Assembly (NCBI RefSeq): GCF_030811215.1
Contig: NZ_JAUSQM010000001.1
Location: forward strand, 2,728,001 to 2,792,000
DNA: 64,000 nucleotides
Direction of reading: 5' to 3'
Source of the DNA: Nocardioides massiliensis
GTDB lineage: Bacteria > Actinomycetota > Actinomycetes > Propionibacteriales > Nocardioidaceae
Shown: positions 1-13,866 of the stretch, piece by piece
How the letters are laid out: each line of letters opens with the position of its first letter
How positions within the stretch are numbered: position 1 is the first letter of the stretch
Position numbers and translations under genes: made by a program
Notes under the pieces: generated by a model
The model's input: the letters and a program-made list of their open reading frames with translations, nothing else
What the model was told of the DNA's origin: nothing
Database searches by the model: none

Positions 1-842
1 GCGACGATCGCGTCGGTGTTGGGCCCGCACGGGATGTTGTCGGCGACGTCGGCCTCGGTGACGAACTGGGTGGCCGCGTCGAAGGCGGCCGTGCCCGGCA
101 GCTCGGCGTTGACCTTCCAGCCGCCGGCGAACCAACGGAACTGCTCATGCGCCGTGCGGACGGCCGCGTCCTTGTCGGGACCCCAGCAGACGGGGATCTG
201 CCCGACCTTGCGGCTGGCGCCGCCGGACTTCTCCTCCTCCCAGGTCGTGATCAGGTCGGGGTTCGGCTCCACCGCGATGAGGTGGTCGGCGTACGGCGCT
301 GCGGTGCGGATCGACTGCGGCCCGGAGACCGCGGCACCGATCTGCACACGCTCCTCGGGGAGGTCCCAGATCTTCGCGGAGTCGACGCGGAAGTGCTGGC
401 CGGCGAAGTCGACGTACCCACCGTCGAGGAGCCGACGGATGATCTCGAGCGCCTCGGCGAACATCTCGTGGCGGACGTTGGCCGGCGGCCATCCGCGACC
501 GACGACGTGCTCGTTGAGGCTCTCGCCGGCACCCAGCCCGAGGGTGAACCGGCCCTCGCTGAGCTCGCCGATCGTCGCGGCCTTCTGGGCGACGACGGCG
601 GGGTGGTAGCGGATGATCGGGCAGGTCACGAAGGTCATGAGCTCCACCTGCGAGGTCACCTGGCTGACCGCGCCGAGCATGCTCCACGCATAGCCGGAGT
701 GCCCCTGCTCGTCGAGCCAGGGGAAGTAGTGGTCGCTCATCACCTCGAAGTCGAAGCCGGCCTGCTCGGCGCGGGCGGCGTACGCCACCAGGTGTCGGGG
801 CGGGGACTGCTCACTCATCAGGGTGTATCCGTAGCGGGTCAT
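1..842 (-). CDS. LLM-class F420-dependent oxidoreductase, G6PDH-like (3' end outside window)
   Basis: The minus-strand frame starts with ATG at 842-840 (MTRYGYTLMSEQ) and stays open to the window edge, about 280 codons, so the C-terminus is missing. The product looks like the luciferase-like monooxygenase family related to F420-dependent glucose-6-phosphate dehydrogenase: an N-terminal TIM-barrel start, 'VMSDHYFPW', then 'LMTFVTCPIIRYHPA' and 'GRFTLGLGAGESLNEH', the usual deazaflavin-binding neighbourhood. Known family members use coenzyme F420 to oxidise or reduce small substrates in the cytoplasm; the substrate here cannot be told. It is divergent from tyrS, with 56 bp between the two start codons. 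A second in-frame ATG lies 12 codons downstream and could be the real start. Confidence 0.85.
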   Translation of the reverse strand, partial: MTRYGYTLMSEQSPPRHLVAYAARAEQAGFDFEVMSDHYFPWLDEQGHSGYAWSMLGAVSQVTSQVELMTFVTCPIIRYHPAVVAQKAATIGELSEGRFTLGLGAGESLNEHVVGRGWPPANVRHEMFAEALEIIRRLLDGGYVDFAGQHFRVDSAKIWDLPEERVQIGAAVSGPQSIRTAAPYADHLIAVEPNPDLITTWEEEKSGGASRKVGQIPVCWGPDKDAAVRTAHEQFRWFAGGWKVNAELPGTAAFDAATQFVTEADVADNIPCGPNTDAIV

Positions 843-898
843 GTCACCTGCGGTACCCACGGTCGGGTCGATTGCACGGATACGGCAGGCTGTGACCT

Positions 899-2188
899 GT
901 GAGTACGACGTCTGCGGCCGGCACCGACCCCGGCCTCCTCGACGACCTGCGCTGGCGTGGGTTGATCGCGCACAGCACCGACCTCGACGCGCTGGGCGAG
1001 GCCCTGCGTGCCGGGAGCGTGCGCTTCTACGTCGGCTTCGACCCCACCGCCCCCTCGCTGCACATGGGGCACCTCGTCCAGATCCTCACCGCCCGGCGGC
1101 TGCAGGTCGCAGGGCACACGCCGTACGCCCTGGTCGGCGGGGCGACCGGCATGATCGGCGATCCCCGTGACTCCGGCGAGCGGACGCTGAACTCGGCCGA
1201 CGTCGTCGCGGAGTGGGTGCAGCGCATCCGCGGCCAGATCGAGCCGTTCCTCGACTTCGACGGACCGTGCGCTGCGACGATGGTCAACAACCTCGACTGG
1301 ACCGCCGAGCTGTCGGCGATCGACTTCCTGCGCGACATCGGCAAGCACTTCCCGGTCAACCGGATGCTCGCGCGCGACGTCGTGAAGCGTCGGCTCGAGG
1401 ACGGCATCAGCTACACGGAGTTCAGCTACGTCCTGCTGCAGTCGATGGACTTCCTCGAGCTGCACCGCCGCCACGACGTCGCGCTGCAGTTCGGCGGCAG
1501 CGACCAGTGGGGGAACCTGAGCGCGGGCGTCGACCTCGTCCGCCGCGCGGAGGGCGCTCACGTGCATGCCTTCGCCACGCCGCTGCTCACCCGCGCCGAC
1601 GGGACGAAGTACGGCAAGTCCGAGGGCGGCGCATTGTGGCTCGACCCGGAGCTGCTCTCGCCGTACGCCTTCTTCCAGTTCTGGCTCAACGTCGAGGACG
1701 AGAAGATCGGCGAGCTGCTCCGCGTCTTCACGTTCCTGTCCCGCGAGCAGATCGAGGAGCTCGAGCAGCTCTCGGTCGCCGAGCCGCACCGCCGCCACGG
1801 CCAACGCACCCTCGCCCGCGAGGTGACCACGCTGGTCCACGGAGCCGACGAGACGGCCCGGATCGAGGCCGCCTCCGCGGCGCTCTTCGGCGGGGGAGAC
1901 CTGCGCGACCTCGCGGTCCCCACGCTGGCGGCCGCGCTCCGCGAGGCGGGCGCCACCGAGCTCGAGGCCGGGGACGAGCTGCCCACCGTCGTCGACCTGC
2001 TGGTCGCGAGCGGGCTGGCCACCAGCAAGAGCGAGGCGCGCCGCACCGTGGGGGAGGGCGGCGCCTCCATCAACAACGAACGCGTCACCGACCCCGACCA
2101 CCGGCCGGCCCGCGCCGACCTGCTCGGCGGGTCGTGGCTGGTCGTGCGACGCGGCAAGAAGCGGTTCGCGGGCGTCGAGGTCCGCTGA
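899..2188 (+). CDS. tyrS: Tyrosyl-tRNA synthetase
   Basis: 429 residues from a GTG start. It charges tRNA-Tyr with tyrosine in the cytoplasm. Class I signatures are visible: the HIGH-type motif is HMGH at residues 55-58, and the KMSKS-type loop is KYGKS at 237-241. The middle region carries the tyrosine-binding stretch '[11 protein letters not shown]' near residues 196-206. The last ~70 residues ('[21 protein letters not shown]...') form the S4 RNA-binding domain typical of bacterial TyrRS. Length is normal for the family. The stop is followed after one base by the GTG of the next gene, so the two are probably co-transcribed. Confidence 0.97.
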   Translation: MSTTSAAGTDPGLLDDLRWRGLIAHSTDLDALGEALRAGSVRFYVGFDPTAPSLHMGHLVQILTARRLQVAGHTPYALVGGATGMIGDPRDSGERTLNSADVVAEWVQRIRGQIEPFLDFDGPCAATMVNNLDWTAELSAIDFLRDIGKHFPVNRMLARDVVKRRLEDGISYTEFSYVLLQSMDFLELHRRHDVALQFGGSDQWGNLSAGVDLVRRAEGAHVHAFATPLLTRADGTKYGKSEGGALWLDPELLSPYAFFQFWLNVEDEKIGELLRVFTFLSREQIEELEQLSVAEPHRRHGQRTLAREVTTLVHGADETARIEAASAALFGGGDLRDLAVPTLAAALREAGATELEAGDELPTVVDLLVASGLATSKSEARRTVGEGGASINNERVTDPDHRPARADLLGGSWLVVRRGKKRFAGVEVR

Positions 2189-2189
2189 G

Positions 2190-3284
2190 GTGAGCGGCGG
2201 CGTGCCCGGATCGGTCGAGGACCTGATGGAGCGCGCCGCTGCCCACCTGCCCGCGCCGGTGGCCGCCTACCTGGCCATGGGCTCCGGTGCCGGCATCGCC
2301 GCGGCGGAGGCCACGCCCGCGTGGGACGCGCTCCGGTTCGCGCCGCGCGTGCTGCGCTCGGTCACCGACGTCGAGCTGCGCGATGCAGACGGATTGCTTC
2401 CCTTCGGGATCGCGCCCGCCACGCTCCAGCGGGCAGTGCACCCCGACGGCGAGCTGGCCACCGCTCGCGGAGCGGCCGAGGCCGGTGCGCGCATGGTCGT
2501 CTCGAGCAACACCGGCACGCCGTTCCGCGCGATCGCCGAGACCGGCGTGACCTGGTGGCTGCAGACCTACCTCCCGCCCGACCGCCCCAGCGCCGAACCG
2601 CTCCTGCAGCGAGCGGTCGAGGCCGGCGCGGCCGCAGTCGTCCTCACCGCCGACACCCCGGTCGTCGCGCGCAAGCGGGACGCCGTCGCCGCCCGGGTGT
2701 GGGGAGAGATCGACCCAGCGTTCGTAGGCGCCGAGCATCCGCGTACGCCGCTGGAGGTCCCCGAGCGCGGGGAGGGGACCGACCGGTATCGCGAGAAGGC
2801 CACCGACCTCGGCCCCCATGACATCGGGTGGCTGGCCGCCGTGACCGGGTTGCCGGTCGTGGTCAAGGGCGTTCTGCGTGCCGACGACGCTCAGCGGTGC
2901 ATCGACGCGGGTGCCGCGGCCGTGTGGGTGTCGAACCACGGCGGGCGCCAGTTCGACGGCGCGCTTCCGACGGCCCGGGCCTTGCCCGGCGTCGTCGCGT
3001 CCGCCGCAGGCCAGGTCCCGGTGTACGTCGACGGGGGTCTGCGTGAGCCTCGCCACCTGTGCGGGGCCTGGGGGCTGGGCGCCGCGCAGGTCTTCCTCGC
3101 CCGCCCGGTCCTCGCGGCCCTCGCGCTGGGAGGCGCCGCCGGCGTCCGGGACCTCCTGCTGGGGTTGGCCGAGGAGCTCGTCGAGGCGTGCCGCCTGCTG
3201 GGTGCCACCACGCCGGCCGACCTGGCTGGGACGGTGGTGAAGAGCGAACACCACCGCGGTGATTCGTGCGGTTTGGATCGGTAA
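2190..3284 (+). CDS. FMN-dependent alpha-hydroxy-acid oxidizing protein (lactate oxidase / dehydrogenase family)
   Basis: 364 residues, GTG start one base after the tyrS stop. The fold is the FMN TIM barrel of lactate dehydrogenase LldD, glycolate oxidase and lactate 2-monooxygenase. The signature 'VSNHGGRQFDGA' carries the proton-abstracting histidine H250 and substrate-binding arginine R253; K226 in 'VVVKGVL' would contact the flavin. 'VYVDGGLREPRHLCGAWGLGAAQVFLARP' is the C-terminal phosphate-binding half. It probably oxidises an L-2-hydroxy acid such as lactate; which one cannot be decided. The usual N-terminal 'DDIA/YYASGAGDE' segment is replaced by a degenerate 'AYLAMGSGAG', so it is a divergent subgroup. 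The rrn leader follows immediately. Confidence 0.85.
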   Translation: MSGGVPGSVEDLMERAAAHLPAPVAAYLAMGSGAGIAAAEATPAWDALRFAPRVLRSVTDVELRDADGLLPFGIAPATLQRAVHPDGELATARGAAEAGARMVVSSNTGTPFRAIAETGVTWWLQTYLPPDRPSAEPLLQRAVEAGAAAVVLTADTPVVARKRDAVAARVWGEIDPAFVGAEHPRTPLEVPERGEGTDRYREKATDLGPHDIGWLAAVTGLPVVVKGVLRADDAQRCIDAGAAAVWVSNHGGRQFDGALPTARALPGVVASAAGQVPVYVDGGLREPRHLCGAWGLGAAQVFLARPVLAALALGGAAGVRDLLLGLAEELVEACRLLGATTPADLAGTVVKSEHHRGDSCGLDR

Positions 3285-3341
3285 AACCCCGTGTGACCTG
3301 CGGGGATCGTGTGTCCGCAGACGACCAGGTGCAGGGCCGAT

Positions 3342-3370
3342 TTGCTGCGGGTAGGGCGTTCACCTAATGT
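3342..3370 (+). promoter_or_regulatory. rrn promoter P1 (predicted)
   Basis: TTGCTG at 3342-3347 and TAATGT at 3365-3370 are separated by 17 bases, matching the housekeeping sigma-70-type layout. The predicted start would be near 3377. Prediction only. Confidence 0.6.
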
Positions 3371-3399
3371 TCTCTCTGTCGCCAGGAGCGGCGGGACGC

Positions 3400-3559
3400 A
3401 AGGCCGAGAGGCCGGGCGGCCGGCCCCGGGCGATCAGACCCCCCTCCTTCCGCCGATCAGGTGGAGGATGTCGGGGGTAGCCGGTGCGGGTCTGGGTTTG
3501 ACGCCAGACTGCGAGGCCGGTAAGTTTGATCGGGTTGCCCCGCGACGAAGGCCGAGAGG
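3400..3559 (+). repeat. Duplicated leader block after each rrn promoter
   Basis: The 12-mer AAGGCCGAGAGG occurs at 3400-3411 and again at 3548-3559, each in a wider similar context (CGGGACGCAAGG.. versus CGCGACGAAGG..). Each copy lies 20-30 bases downstream of one of the two predicted promoters, suggesting a promoter-plus-leader duplication. Confidence 0.7.
3498..3526 (+). promoter_or_regulatory. rrn promoter P2 (predicted)
   Basis: TTGACG at 3498-3503 and TAAGTT at 3521-3526 with a 17-base spacer; the -35 is close to the consensus used by strong actinobacterial rrn promoters. Predicted start near 3533, about 275 bases before mature 16S. Confidence 0.65.
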
Positions 3560-3592
3560 CTGGGACGTGGGCGCGCTTGATCCTTGAGAACT

Positions 3593-3605
3593 CAACAGTG
3601 TGCTA
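3593..3605 (+). other. 16S processing stem, 5' arm (partner 5536-5548)
   Basis: CAACAGTGTGCTA here is perfectly complementary to TAGCACACTGTTG at 5536-5548 in the spacer, so the pre-16S can fold into a 13-bp closing helix. Such helices are the RNase III cleavage substrate that releases 16S precursor. It follows a CTTGAGAACT block that recurs before 23S at 5661. Confidence 0.85.
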
Positions 3606-3806
3606 AAAGTCGACGAATTAATTTGTAACGCCCCGTCGGCATCTTCCGGTGGCTGCTCTCTTTTGGGGGTGGTTGTTGATAGGTGTTGACGGTTCCTTTG
3701 GTAAGACGCTTGGCATGGGCCTTTTGGTTTGTGTCGGGTTTTTCTTGCCGGGATACTCCTAAATGGTCGATGGACTGCTCGTTTCGGCGGGTGGGCATCA
3801 GCATTT

Positions 3807-8802
<4,996 letters not shown>

Positions 8803-8874
8803 CAAAGATGTTGCGCGTCCACTGTGTGGTTCCCGAGTTGCGGTCGGTGAACCGATCGACAATTCCATAGAGTT

Positions 8875-8991
8875 TCGGCGGCCATAGCGATGGGGAAATA
8901 CCCGGCTCCATTCCGAACCCGGAAGTCAAGCCCTTCAGCGCCGATGGTACTGCGACCGGGAGGTCGTGGGAGAGTAGGACGTCGCCGGACA
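8875..8991 (+). rRNA. rrf: 5S ribosomal RNA
   Basis: A 117-nt segment beginning TTCGGCGGCCATAGCG and ending GTCGCCGGAC, with the terminal helix formed by the two ends and the conserved 'CCCGGCTCCATTCCGAACCCGG' core (8908 region). It lies about 50 bases after the 23S 3' stem and is followed directly by the operon terminator. Confidence 0.95.
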
Positions 8992-9000
8992 ATTCTTTGG

Positions 9001-9030
9001 TAGAGGCCACCCCTTTTGGGGTGGCCTCTA
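9001..9030 (+). terminator. rRNA operon terminator
   Basis: A perfect 13-bp hairpin: TAGAGGCCACCCC (9001-9013), loop TTTT, GGGGTGGCCTCTA (9018-9030), followed by CGCTTTTGTG. Strong rho-independent-type terminator 10 bases after 5S. Confidence 0.93.
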
Positions 9031-9070
9031 CGCTTTTGTGCACCCCTTTTCGGCTCAGCGGAGGTACTCG

Positions 9071-10084
9071 GTGTCCACGGCACGATTGCGCGCGAGCGCG
9101 GCACCCGCGACGGCGTACGACCTGGTGATGCTCGACCTCGACGGCGTGGTCTACATCGGCCCCGACCCGGTGCCGGGAGCTGCCGAGCACCTCGCGGCGG
9201 CGCGTGCCCAGGGAGCGCACCTGGCGTTCGTGACCAACAACGCGGCCCGTCCGCCCGCCGTCGTCGCCGAGCACCTGGTGGCGCTGGGTGTCGAGACCGG
9301 CGCCGGGGAGGTGGTCACCTCCGCGCAGGCAGCGGCGCGGTTGGCGGCCGACCAGGCTCCGACCGGGGCACCGGTGTTCCTGCTCGGCGGCGACGGTCTC
9401 GAGGTGGCGCTGTGGGCAGAGGGCCTGGAGCCGGTGGAGGATCCCGGCGCCGACCCGGTGCTCGTGGTCTCGGGGTTCGCGCCGGAGATCCGCTGGCGCA
9501 CCATCATGCGGGGCGCGATGCTCGTGCGCGACGGGGTTCCGTGGATCGCCGCCAATACCGACTCATCGGTCCCGACGCCGGACGGCATCGGTCCCGGTCA
9601 CGGCGTGCTCGTCGACATGATCGCGCGCTTTTCCGGTGTGACACCGGTCGTCGCCGGGAAGCCGGCGCGCCCGCTGCTCGACGAGACCGTACGTCGCGTG
9701 GGCGGCGTGCGTCCGCTCATGGTCGGGGACCGGCTCGACACCGACATGGCGGGTGCGCGCGCCGCACAGGTGGCCGGGATGCTGGTGCTGACCGGCGTGA
9801 TGGATCTGCCCACCCTCGTGGCGGCGGTGCCGGCCGAACGTCCCGACCACCTCGCTCTCGACCTCCGCGGGCTGCTCGAGGACCAGCCGGCGGTGGCCCC
9901 GGACGCCGACGGGGCCGTACGCCACGAGGGCTGGACGGTCTGCGTCGTCGACGGGTCGGTCCGGGTGGATGGCCGAGGTGACGTGCAGGACTGGTGGCGC
10001 GCCGTCGCAGTCGCGGCATGGGCACACCTCGACGCGCACGGGGCGGTGGCGGGGGTTGCTGGACTGACCCCCCCGTCCCGGTAG
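9071..10084 (+). CDS. HAD superfamily (NagD-like, class IIA) phosphatase
   Basis: The start is GTG at 9071 because GGAGG at 9060-9064 sits six bases upstream; an earlier in-frame GTG at 9038 lies only a few bases after the rrn terminator and has no ribosome site. The 337-residue product has the HAD motif I 'LDLDGVVYIG' with nucleophile D22 and D24, motif II 'AFVTNNA', the class IIA cap, and the 'PLMVGDRLDTDM' motif III/IV region. Family members dephosphorylate small sugar or nucleotide phosphates in the cytosol; substrate unknown. The C-terminal ~70 residues after the HAD core ('WTVCVVDGSVRVDGRGD...') form a small extra domain seen in the actinobacterial tlyA-linked subgroup. First gene of a long colinear run. 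Confidence 0.9.
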   Translation: MSTARLRASAAPATAYDLVMLDLDGVVYIGPDPVPGAAEHLAAARAQGAHLAFVTNNAARPPAVVAEHLVALGVETGAGEVVTSAQAAARLAADQAPTGAPVFLLGGDGLEVALWAEGLEPVEDPGADPVLVVSGFAPEIRWRTIMRGAMLVRDGVPWIAANTDSSVPTPDGIGPGHGVLVDMIARFSGVTPVVAGKPARPLLDETVRRVGGVRPLMVGDRLDTDMAGARAAQVAGMLVLTGVMDLPTLVAAVPAERPDHLALDLRGLLEDQPAVAPDADGAVRHEGWTVCVVDGSVRVDGRGDVQDWWRAVAVAAWAHLDAHGAVAGVAGLTPPSR

Positions 10085-10145
10085 CGTGCTGCCCGAAGAG
10101 GCGCAGCGGGCCACGGTGAGCCCAGGACCAGACAGGAGCGGTGCG

Positions 10146-10340
10146 GTGGACCTCGAGATCGACGACGAGCGTGAGCCCGCGCGGCTGACACCGACCGGCC
10201 ACCCGGAGGTCGACGCCGTGCTCGACACGATGATCGACCTGCCCGAGCGCCCCGTCGCCGAGCACGTCGCCGTGTTCGAGAACGCCCACGAGACGCTGCG
10301 GCGTACCCTCGCCGGCGCCGGACAGGCCCAGGAGGGCTGA
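10146..10340 (+). CDS. Small acidic conserved protein upstream of tlyA
   Basis: About 64 residues from GTG at 10146, chosen because AGGAG at 10134-10138 gives a seven-base spacing; the frame is open further upstream to 10086 but without a site. The product is soluble and acidic ('DLEIDDEREPARLTPTGHPEVDAVLDTMIDLPERPVAEH') with a C-terminal amphipathic helix. Small proteins like this sit between the HAD phosphatase and tlyA in many actinobacteria; I know of no assigned function. Confidence 0.7.
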   Translation: MDLEIDDEREPARLTPTGHPEVDAVLDTMIDLPERPVAEHVAVFENAHETLRRTLAGAGQAQEG

Positions 10341-10347
10341 GCGGGCC

Positions 10348-11175
10348 ATGCCCCGACGTCTGCGGCTCGACGCCGAGCTGGTCCGCCGGGGGCTCGCGCG
10401 TTCGCGCGACCAGGCCGGCGAGCTCATCGCCGCCGGGCGGGTGACGGTGGCCGGTGCCGTCGCCACCAAGCCGGCGACCGCAGTGACGACCGACGTCGCG
10501 ATCGTCGTCCGCGACGACCCCGACCGGCCCGACTACGTCTCCCGCGGGGGACACAAGCTCGCGGGTGCGCTCGCGGCGTTCGTCCCGCAGGGTCTCGTGG
10601 TGGCCGCCCGCCGCTGCCTGGACGCGGGAGCGTCCACGGGTGGGTTCACGGACGTGCTCCTGCGCGCCGACGCGCGCGAGGTGCTGGCGGTCGACGTCGG
10701 CTACGGACAGCTCGCGTGGAGCCTGCGCCAGGACCCGCGGGTCGTGGTCCACGACCGGACCAACATCCGCGACCTGACGCTCGAGCTGCTCGGCGGCCCG
10801 GTCGACCTGGTCGTGGCCGATCTGTCCTTCATCTCGCTGCGGCTCGTGCTCGCGCCGCTCGCGGCGGTGACCGCGCCGGACGCGGACCTGGTCCTCATGG
10901 TCAAGCCACAGTTCGAGGTCGGCAAGGACCGGGTCGGCAAGGGCGGCGTGGTCCGGGACCCGGCGTTGCGCGCGGAGGCCGTCGCCGACGTCGTCGCCGT
11001 GGCCCGTGAGCAGGGCTGGGGCGCTCGCGCGGTCGCGACGAGCCCGCTGCCCGGTCCGTCGGGGAACGTCGAGTTCTTCGTCTGGTTGCGGCGCGGTCCT
11101 GGCAGCGTGAGCGACGAGGACATCGCGCGCGTCACCGAGGACGTGTCGGTGCCGGGTGAGAGAGTGGCGCCATGA
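10348..11175 (+). CDS. tlyA: TlyA-type rRNA 2'-O-methyltransferase
   Basis: 275 residues. The first ~60 residues form an S4 RNA-binding domain ('RLDAELVRRGLARSRDQAGELIAAGRVTVAG'). Then comes 'YVSRGGHKLAGAL', and a Rossmann methyltransferase core with the SAM loop 'CLDAGASTGGFTDVLL', 'LAVDVGYGQLAW', 'DLVVADLSFISLR' and 'VLMVKPQFEVGKDRVGKGG'. In mycobacteria this enzyme methylates 16S C1409 and 23S C1920 and its loss gives capreomycin/viomycin resistance. The stop overlaps the ATG of nadK (ATGA), so translation is probably coupled. Confidence 0.95.
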   Translation: MPRRLRLDAELVRRGLARSRDQAGELIAAGRVTVAGAVATKPATAVTTDVAIVVRDDPDRPDYVSRGGHKLAGALAAFVPQGLVVAARRCLDAGASTGGFTDVLLRADAREVLAVDVGYGQLAWSLRQDPRVVVHDRTNIRDLTLELLGGPVDLVVADLSFISLRLVLAPLAAVTAPDADLVLMVKPQFEVGKDRVGKGGVVRDPALRAEAVADVVAVAREQGWGARAVATSPLPGPSGNVEFFVWLRRGPGSVSDEDIARVTEDVSVPGERVAP

Positions 11176-12158
11176 GCGACGTACGCCGGGTGTTCCTGCT
11201 GGCCCACACGGGCCGGGAGGAGGCGTGTGCCGTCGCGCGCGAGTTCTGCTCGCGGCTGCTCGACTCCGGGCTCGTCGTCCGGATGTCACCGACCGAGCTG
11301 GCCGACCTCGAGCTGTCCGACTCTCGCATCGAGGGCATCGAGCCCGGTCCGGCGGCCATGCGGGACTGTGAGCTGGCCGTGGTGATCGGCGGCGACGGCA
11401 CGATCCTGCGCGCCGCCGAGCTCACCCGCGGCACCGACACCCCGCTGCTCGGTGTCAACCTCGGCCACGTCGGCTTCCTCGCGGAGGCGGAGTCCGACGA
11501 CCTCGAGGTCACTCTCGACGCGGTCGTCCATCGCCGCTACACCTACGACGAGCGGCTGACCATCGACGTCGCGGTCTACCAGGACAAGGAGCTCGTCGCG
11601 CAGACCTGGGCGCTCAACGAGGCCAGCGTGGAGAAGGGCACGCCCGAACGGATGCTCGAGGTGGTCGTCGAGGTCGACGGCCGTCCGCTGTCGCGGTGGG
11701 GCTGCGACGGCGTCGTGTGCGCCACCCCCACCGGTTCCACCGCCTACAACTTCTCCGCCGGCGGCCCGATCGTCTGGCCCGACGTCGAGGCGATGCTGCT
11801 GGTGCCGCTGAGCGCGCACGCGTTGTTCGCCCGCCCCCTGGTCGTCGGACCGTCGTCGGTGCTGGCGATCGAGGTGCTCGCCAACAACAAGGGCTCCGGG
11901 GTGTTGTGGGCCGACGGGCGCCGCACGGTGCCGCTGCCGCCGGGCGCTCGCATCGAGGTACGCCGCGGGCAGCACCCCGTCCGCCTGGCGCGGCTGCACG
12001 AGGCGCCCTTCACCGACCGGCTGGTCGCCAAGTTCGCCCTGCCCGTCGGGGGCTGGCGCGGGGCCGCCGAGCAGCGGATGCAGCGACGTCTCGCTGAGTC
12101 CATTCTCGAGGAGTCCCGCCGCGAGGACCCGACCGGCCGCGAGGGCGCGGATGCTTGA
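11172..12158 (+). CDS. nadK: NAD kinase
   Basis: 328 residues; phosphorylates NAD to NADP using ATP or polyphosphate. The catalytic GGDGT motif is at residues 73-77 ('VVIGGDGTILRAAEL'), the NE motif is at 149-150 ('WALNEASVEKG'), and the glycine-rich 'CDGVVCATPTGSTAYNFSAGGPI' loop closes the active site. Start ATG overlaps tlyA by four bases and the 3' end overlaps recN by eight bases, so tlyA-nadK-recN form one tightly packed operon, as in most actinobacteria. Confidence 0.97.
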   Translation: MSDVRRVFLLAHTGREEACAVAREFCSRLLDSGLVVRMSPTELADLELSDSRIEGIEPGPAAMRDCELAVVIGGDGTILRAAELTRGTDTPLLGVNLGHVGFLAEAESDDLEVTLDAVVHRRYTYDERLTIDVAVYQDKELVAQTWALNEASVEKGTPERMLEVVVEVDGRPLSRWGCDGVVCATPTGSTAYNFSAGGPIVWPDVEAMLLVPLSAHALFARPLVVGPSSVLAIEVLANNKGSGVLWADGRRTVPLPPGARIEVRRGQHPVRLARLHEAPFTDRLVAKFALPVGGWRGAAEQRMQRRLAESILEESRREDPTGREGADA

Positions 12159-13839
12159 GGAGCTGCGGATCACCCAGCTCGGCGTGATCGAGGAGTCGGT
12201 GCTCGAGGTCGGTCCCGGTCTCACCGTGATCACGGGTGAGACCGGCGCCGGCAAGACGATGGTGGTGACCGCCCTCGGCCTGCTGCTCGGTGGGCGGGCC
12301 GACGCCGGCGCGGTGCGCGCCGGAGCGGCGGCCGCGCGTGTCGAGGGGCTCCTCGCCCTGGACCCCGACGCCACGACCGCGGTCGACGAGGTCGGCGGCG
12401 AGGTCGAGGACGGTCGCGTGCTGGTGGCACGCCAGGTCTCGGCCCAAGGACGCTCGCGCGCCTACGTCGGGGGAGCGGCGGTCCCGGTCGGGACGCTGGC
12501 CGGCATCAGCGCGCCGCGGGTGGCGGTCCACGGACAGTCCGACCAGCACCGGCTGCTGCAACCCGACGCCCAGCGCACCGCGCTCGACTCCTACGCCGGG
12601 CCGAAGGCCGCGGCGTTGTTGGCCGACTACTCCACGCTCTACGCGCGGCTGTGCGCCGCCGAGCAGGAGCTGAGCACGACGAAGGCCGGCCTGCGCGAAC
12701 GCGCGCGCGAGGCCGACGTGCTGCGCTTCGGCCTCGAGGAGATCGCCGCCGTCGAGCCGGTGCCGGGAGAGGACGTCACGCTGGCCGCCGAGGAGGCGCG
12801 CCTGGGCCATGCAGACACCCTGCGCACGGCCGCCGAGTCGGCCCGCACGGCGCTGAGCGGCGACGGTGACACCGCCGACGTGCTCGGCCTGGTGGCCACG
12901 GCCCGCCGGGAGCTGGAGGGCGTGCGCGAGCACGACGCCGAGGCGGGCGCCCTGGCCGACCGCCTGGCCGAGGTCAGCTATCTGCTCTCCGACCTCGCTG
13001 CGGATGTGGCCTCCTACGCCACCGGGGTCGAGATCGACCCGGCGCGCATGGCTGCGGTCTCCGAGCGCCGGGCGGCCCTGACCGCACTGCAGCGCAAGTA
13101 CGGCGACACGGTCGACGAGGTCCTCGCGTGGTCGGAGCAGGCGTCGCAACGACTGCTGGCGCTCGACGGGAGCGAGGACCGCGTGACCGCGCTGGAGTCG
13201 GAGGTCGCGCAGCTGCGCGAGCGGGTGGCGACGGGGGCGCAGCAGCTCAGCACCCTGCGCCGCAAGGCGGCCACGGCGCTCGCGAAGGCGGTGACGGCGG
13301 AGCTCGTGCAGCTGGCGATGCCACACGCGCAGGTCGAGGTCCGGCTGACCCAGCGCGACGAGCCCGGGCCCCACGGCATCGACGAGATCGAGATCCTGCT
13401 CGCGGCCAACCGCGGCAGCGAGCCGCGTCCGCTCGGCAAGGGCGCCTCCGGTGGTGAGCTCTCCCGGGTCATGCTCGGCATCGAGGTCGCCCTCGCCGAC
13501 ACCCGCCCGGTGCCCACCTTCGTCTTCGACGAGGTCGACGCCGGCGTGGGTGGGAAGGCGGCGGTGGAGATCGGTCGCCGGCTGGCCCGCCTGGCGACCC
13601 AGGCCCAGGTGTTGGTGGTCACCCATCTGCCCCAGGTCGCGGCCTTCGCCGACCGTCACGTCGTCGTCGCCAAGAGCCACGACGGCACCATCACGACCTC
13701 CAGCCTGCAGCACCTCGACGACACCGAACGGGTCCGTGAGCTGTCGCGGATGCTGGCCGGTCTCGAGGACTCCGCGACGGCGCTGGCCCACGCGGAGGAG
13801 CTGCTCGCCACGGCCCGGGCGGAGCGGTCCGGAGCCTGA
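12151..13839 (+). CDS. recN: DNA repair protein RecN
   Basis: 562 residues, SMC-like ATPase of double-strand-break repair. Walker A is 'GETGAGKT' at 29-36. The middle third is coiled-coil-forming and rich in Glu/Ala/Arg/Leu. The C-terminal lobe has the ABC signature 'KGASGGELSRVMLGIE' and Walker B 'PTFVFDEVDAGVGGKAAVEIG', followed by the D/H loops 'VLVVTHLPQVAAFADRH'. Length and domain order are normal for RecN. It would act on the nucleoid at DNA ends with RecA. Confidence 0.97.
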   Translation: MLEELRITQLGVIEESVLEVGPGLTVITGETGAGKTMVVTALGLLLGGRADAGAVRAGAAAARVEGLLALDPDATTAVDEVGGEVEDGRVLVARQVSAQGRSRAYVGGAAVPVGTLAGISAPRVAVHGQSDQHRLLQPDAQRTALDSYAGPKAAALLADYSTLYARLCAAEQELSTTKAGLRERAREADVLRFGLEEIAAVEPVPGEDVTLAAEEARLGHADTLRTAAESARTALSGDGDTADVLGLVATARRELEGVREHDAEAGALADRLAEVSYLLSDLAADVASYATGVEIDPARMAAVSERRAALTALQRKYGDTVDEVLAWSEQASQRLLALDGSEDRVTALESEVAQLRERVATGAQQLSTLRRKAATALAKAVTAELVQLAMPHAQVEVRLTQRDEPGPHGIDEIEILLAANRGSEPRPLGKGASGGELSRVMLGIEVALADTRPVPTFVFDEVDAGVGGKAAVEIGRRLARLATQAQVLVVTHLPQVAAFADRHVVVAKSHDGTITTSSLQHLDDTERVRELSRMLAGLEDSATALAHAEELLATARAERSGA

Positions 13840-13866
13840 CCAGGTGCGTGGCAGGATTGCCGCGCC

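Larger units (their letters stand above)
3285..3806 (+). other. rRNA operon upstream region and leader
   Basis: This stretch of about 520 bases has no protein gene. It holds two promoter-like elements (3342-3370 and 3498-3526), a repeated block just after each predicted start site, and the 5' arm of the 16S processing stem (3593-3605). Base composition drops to AT-rich in the last 200 bases, as is usual in rrn leaders that bind antitermination factors. Confidence 0.8.
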
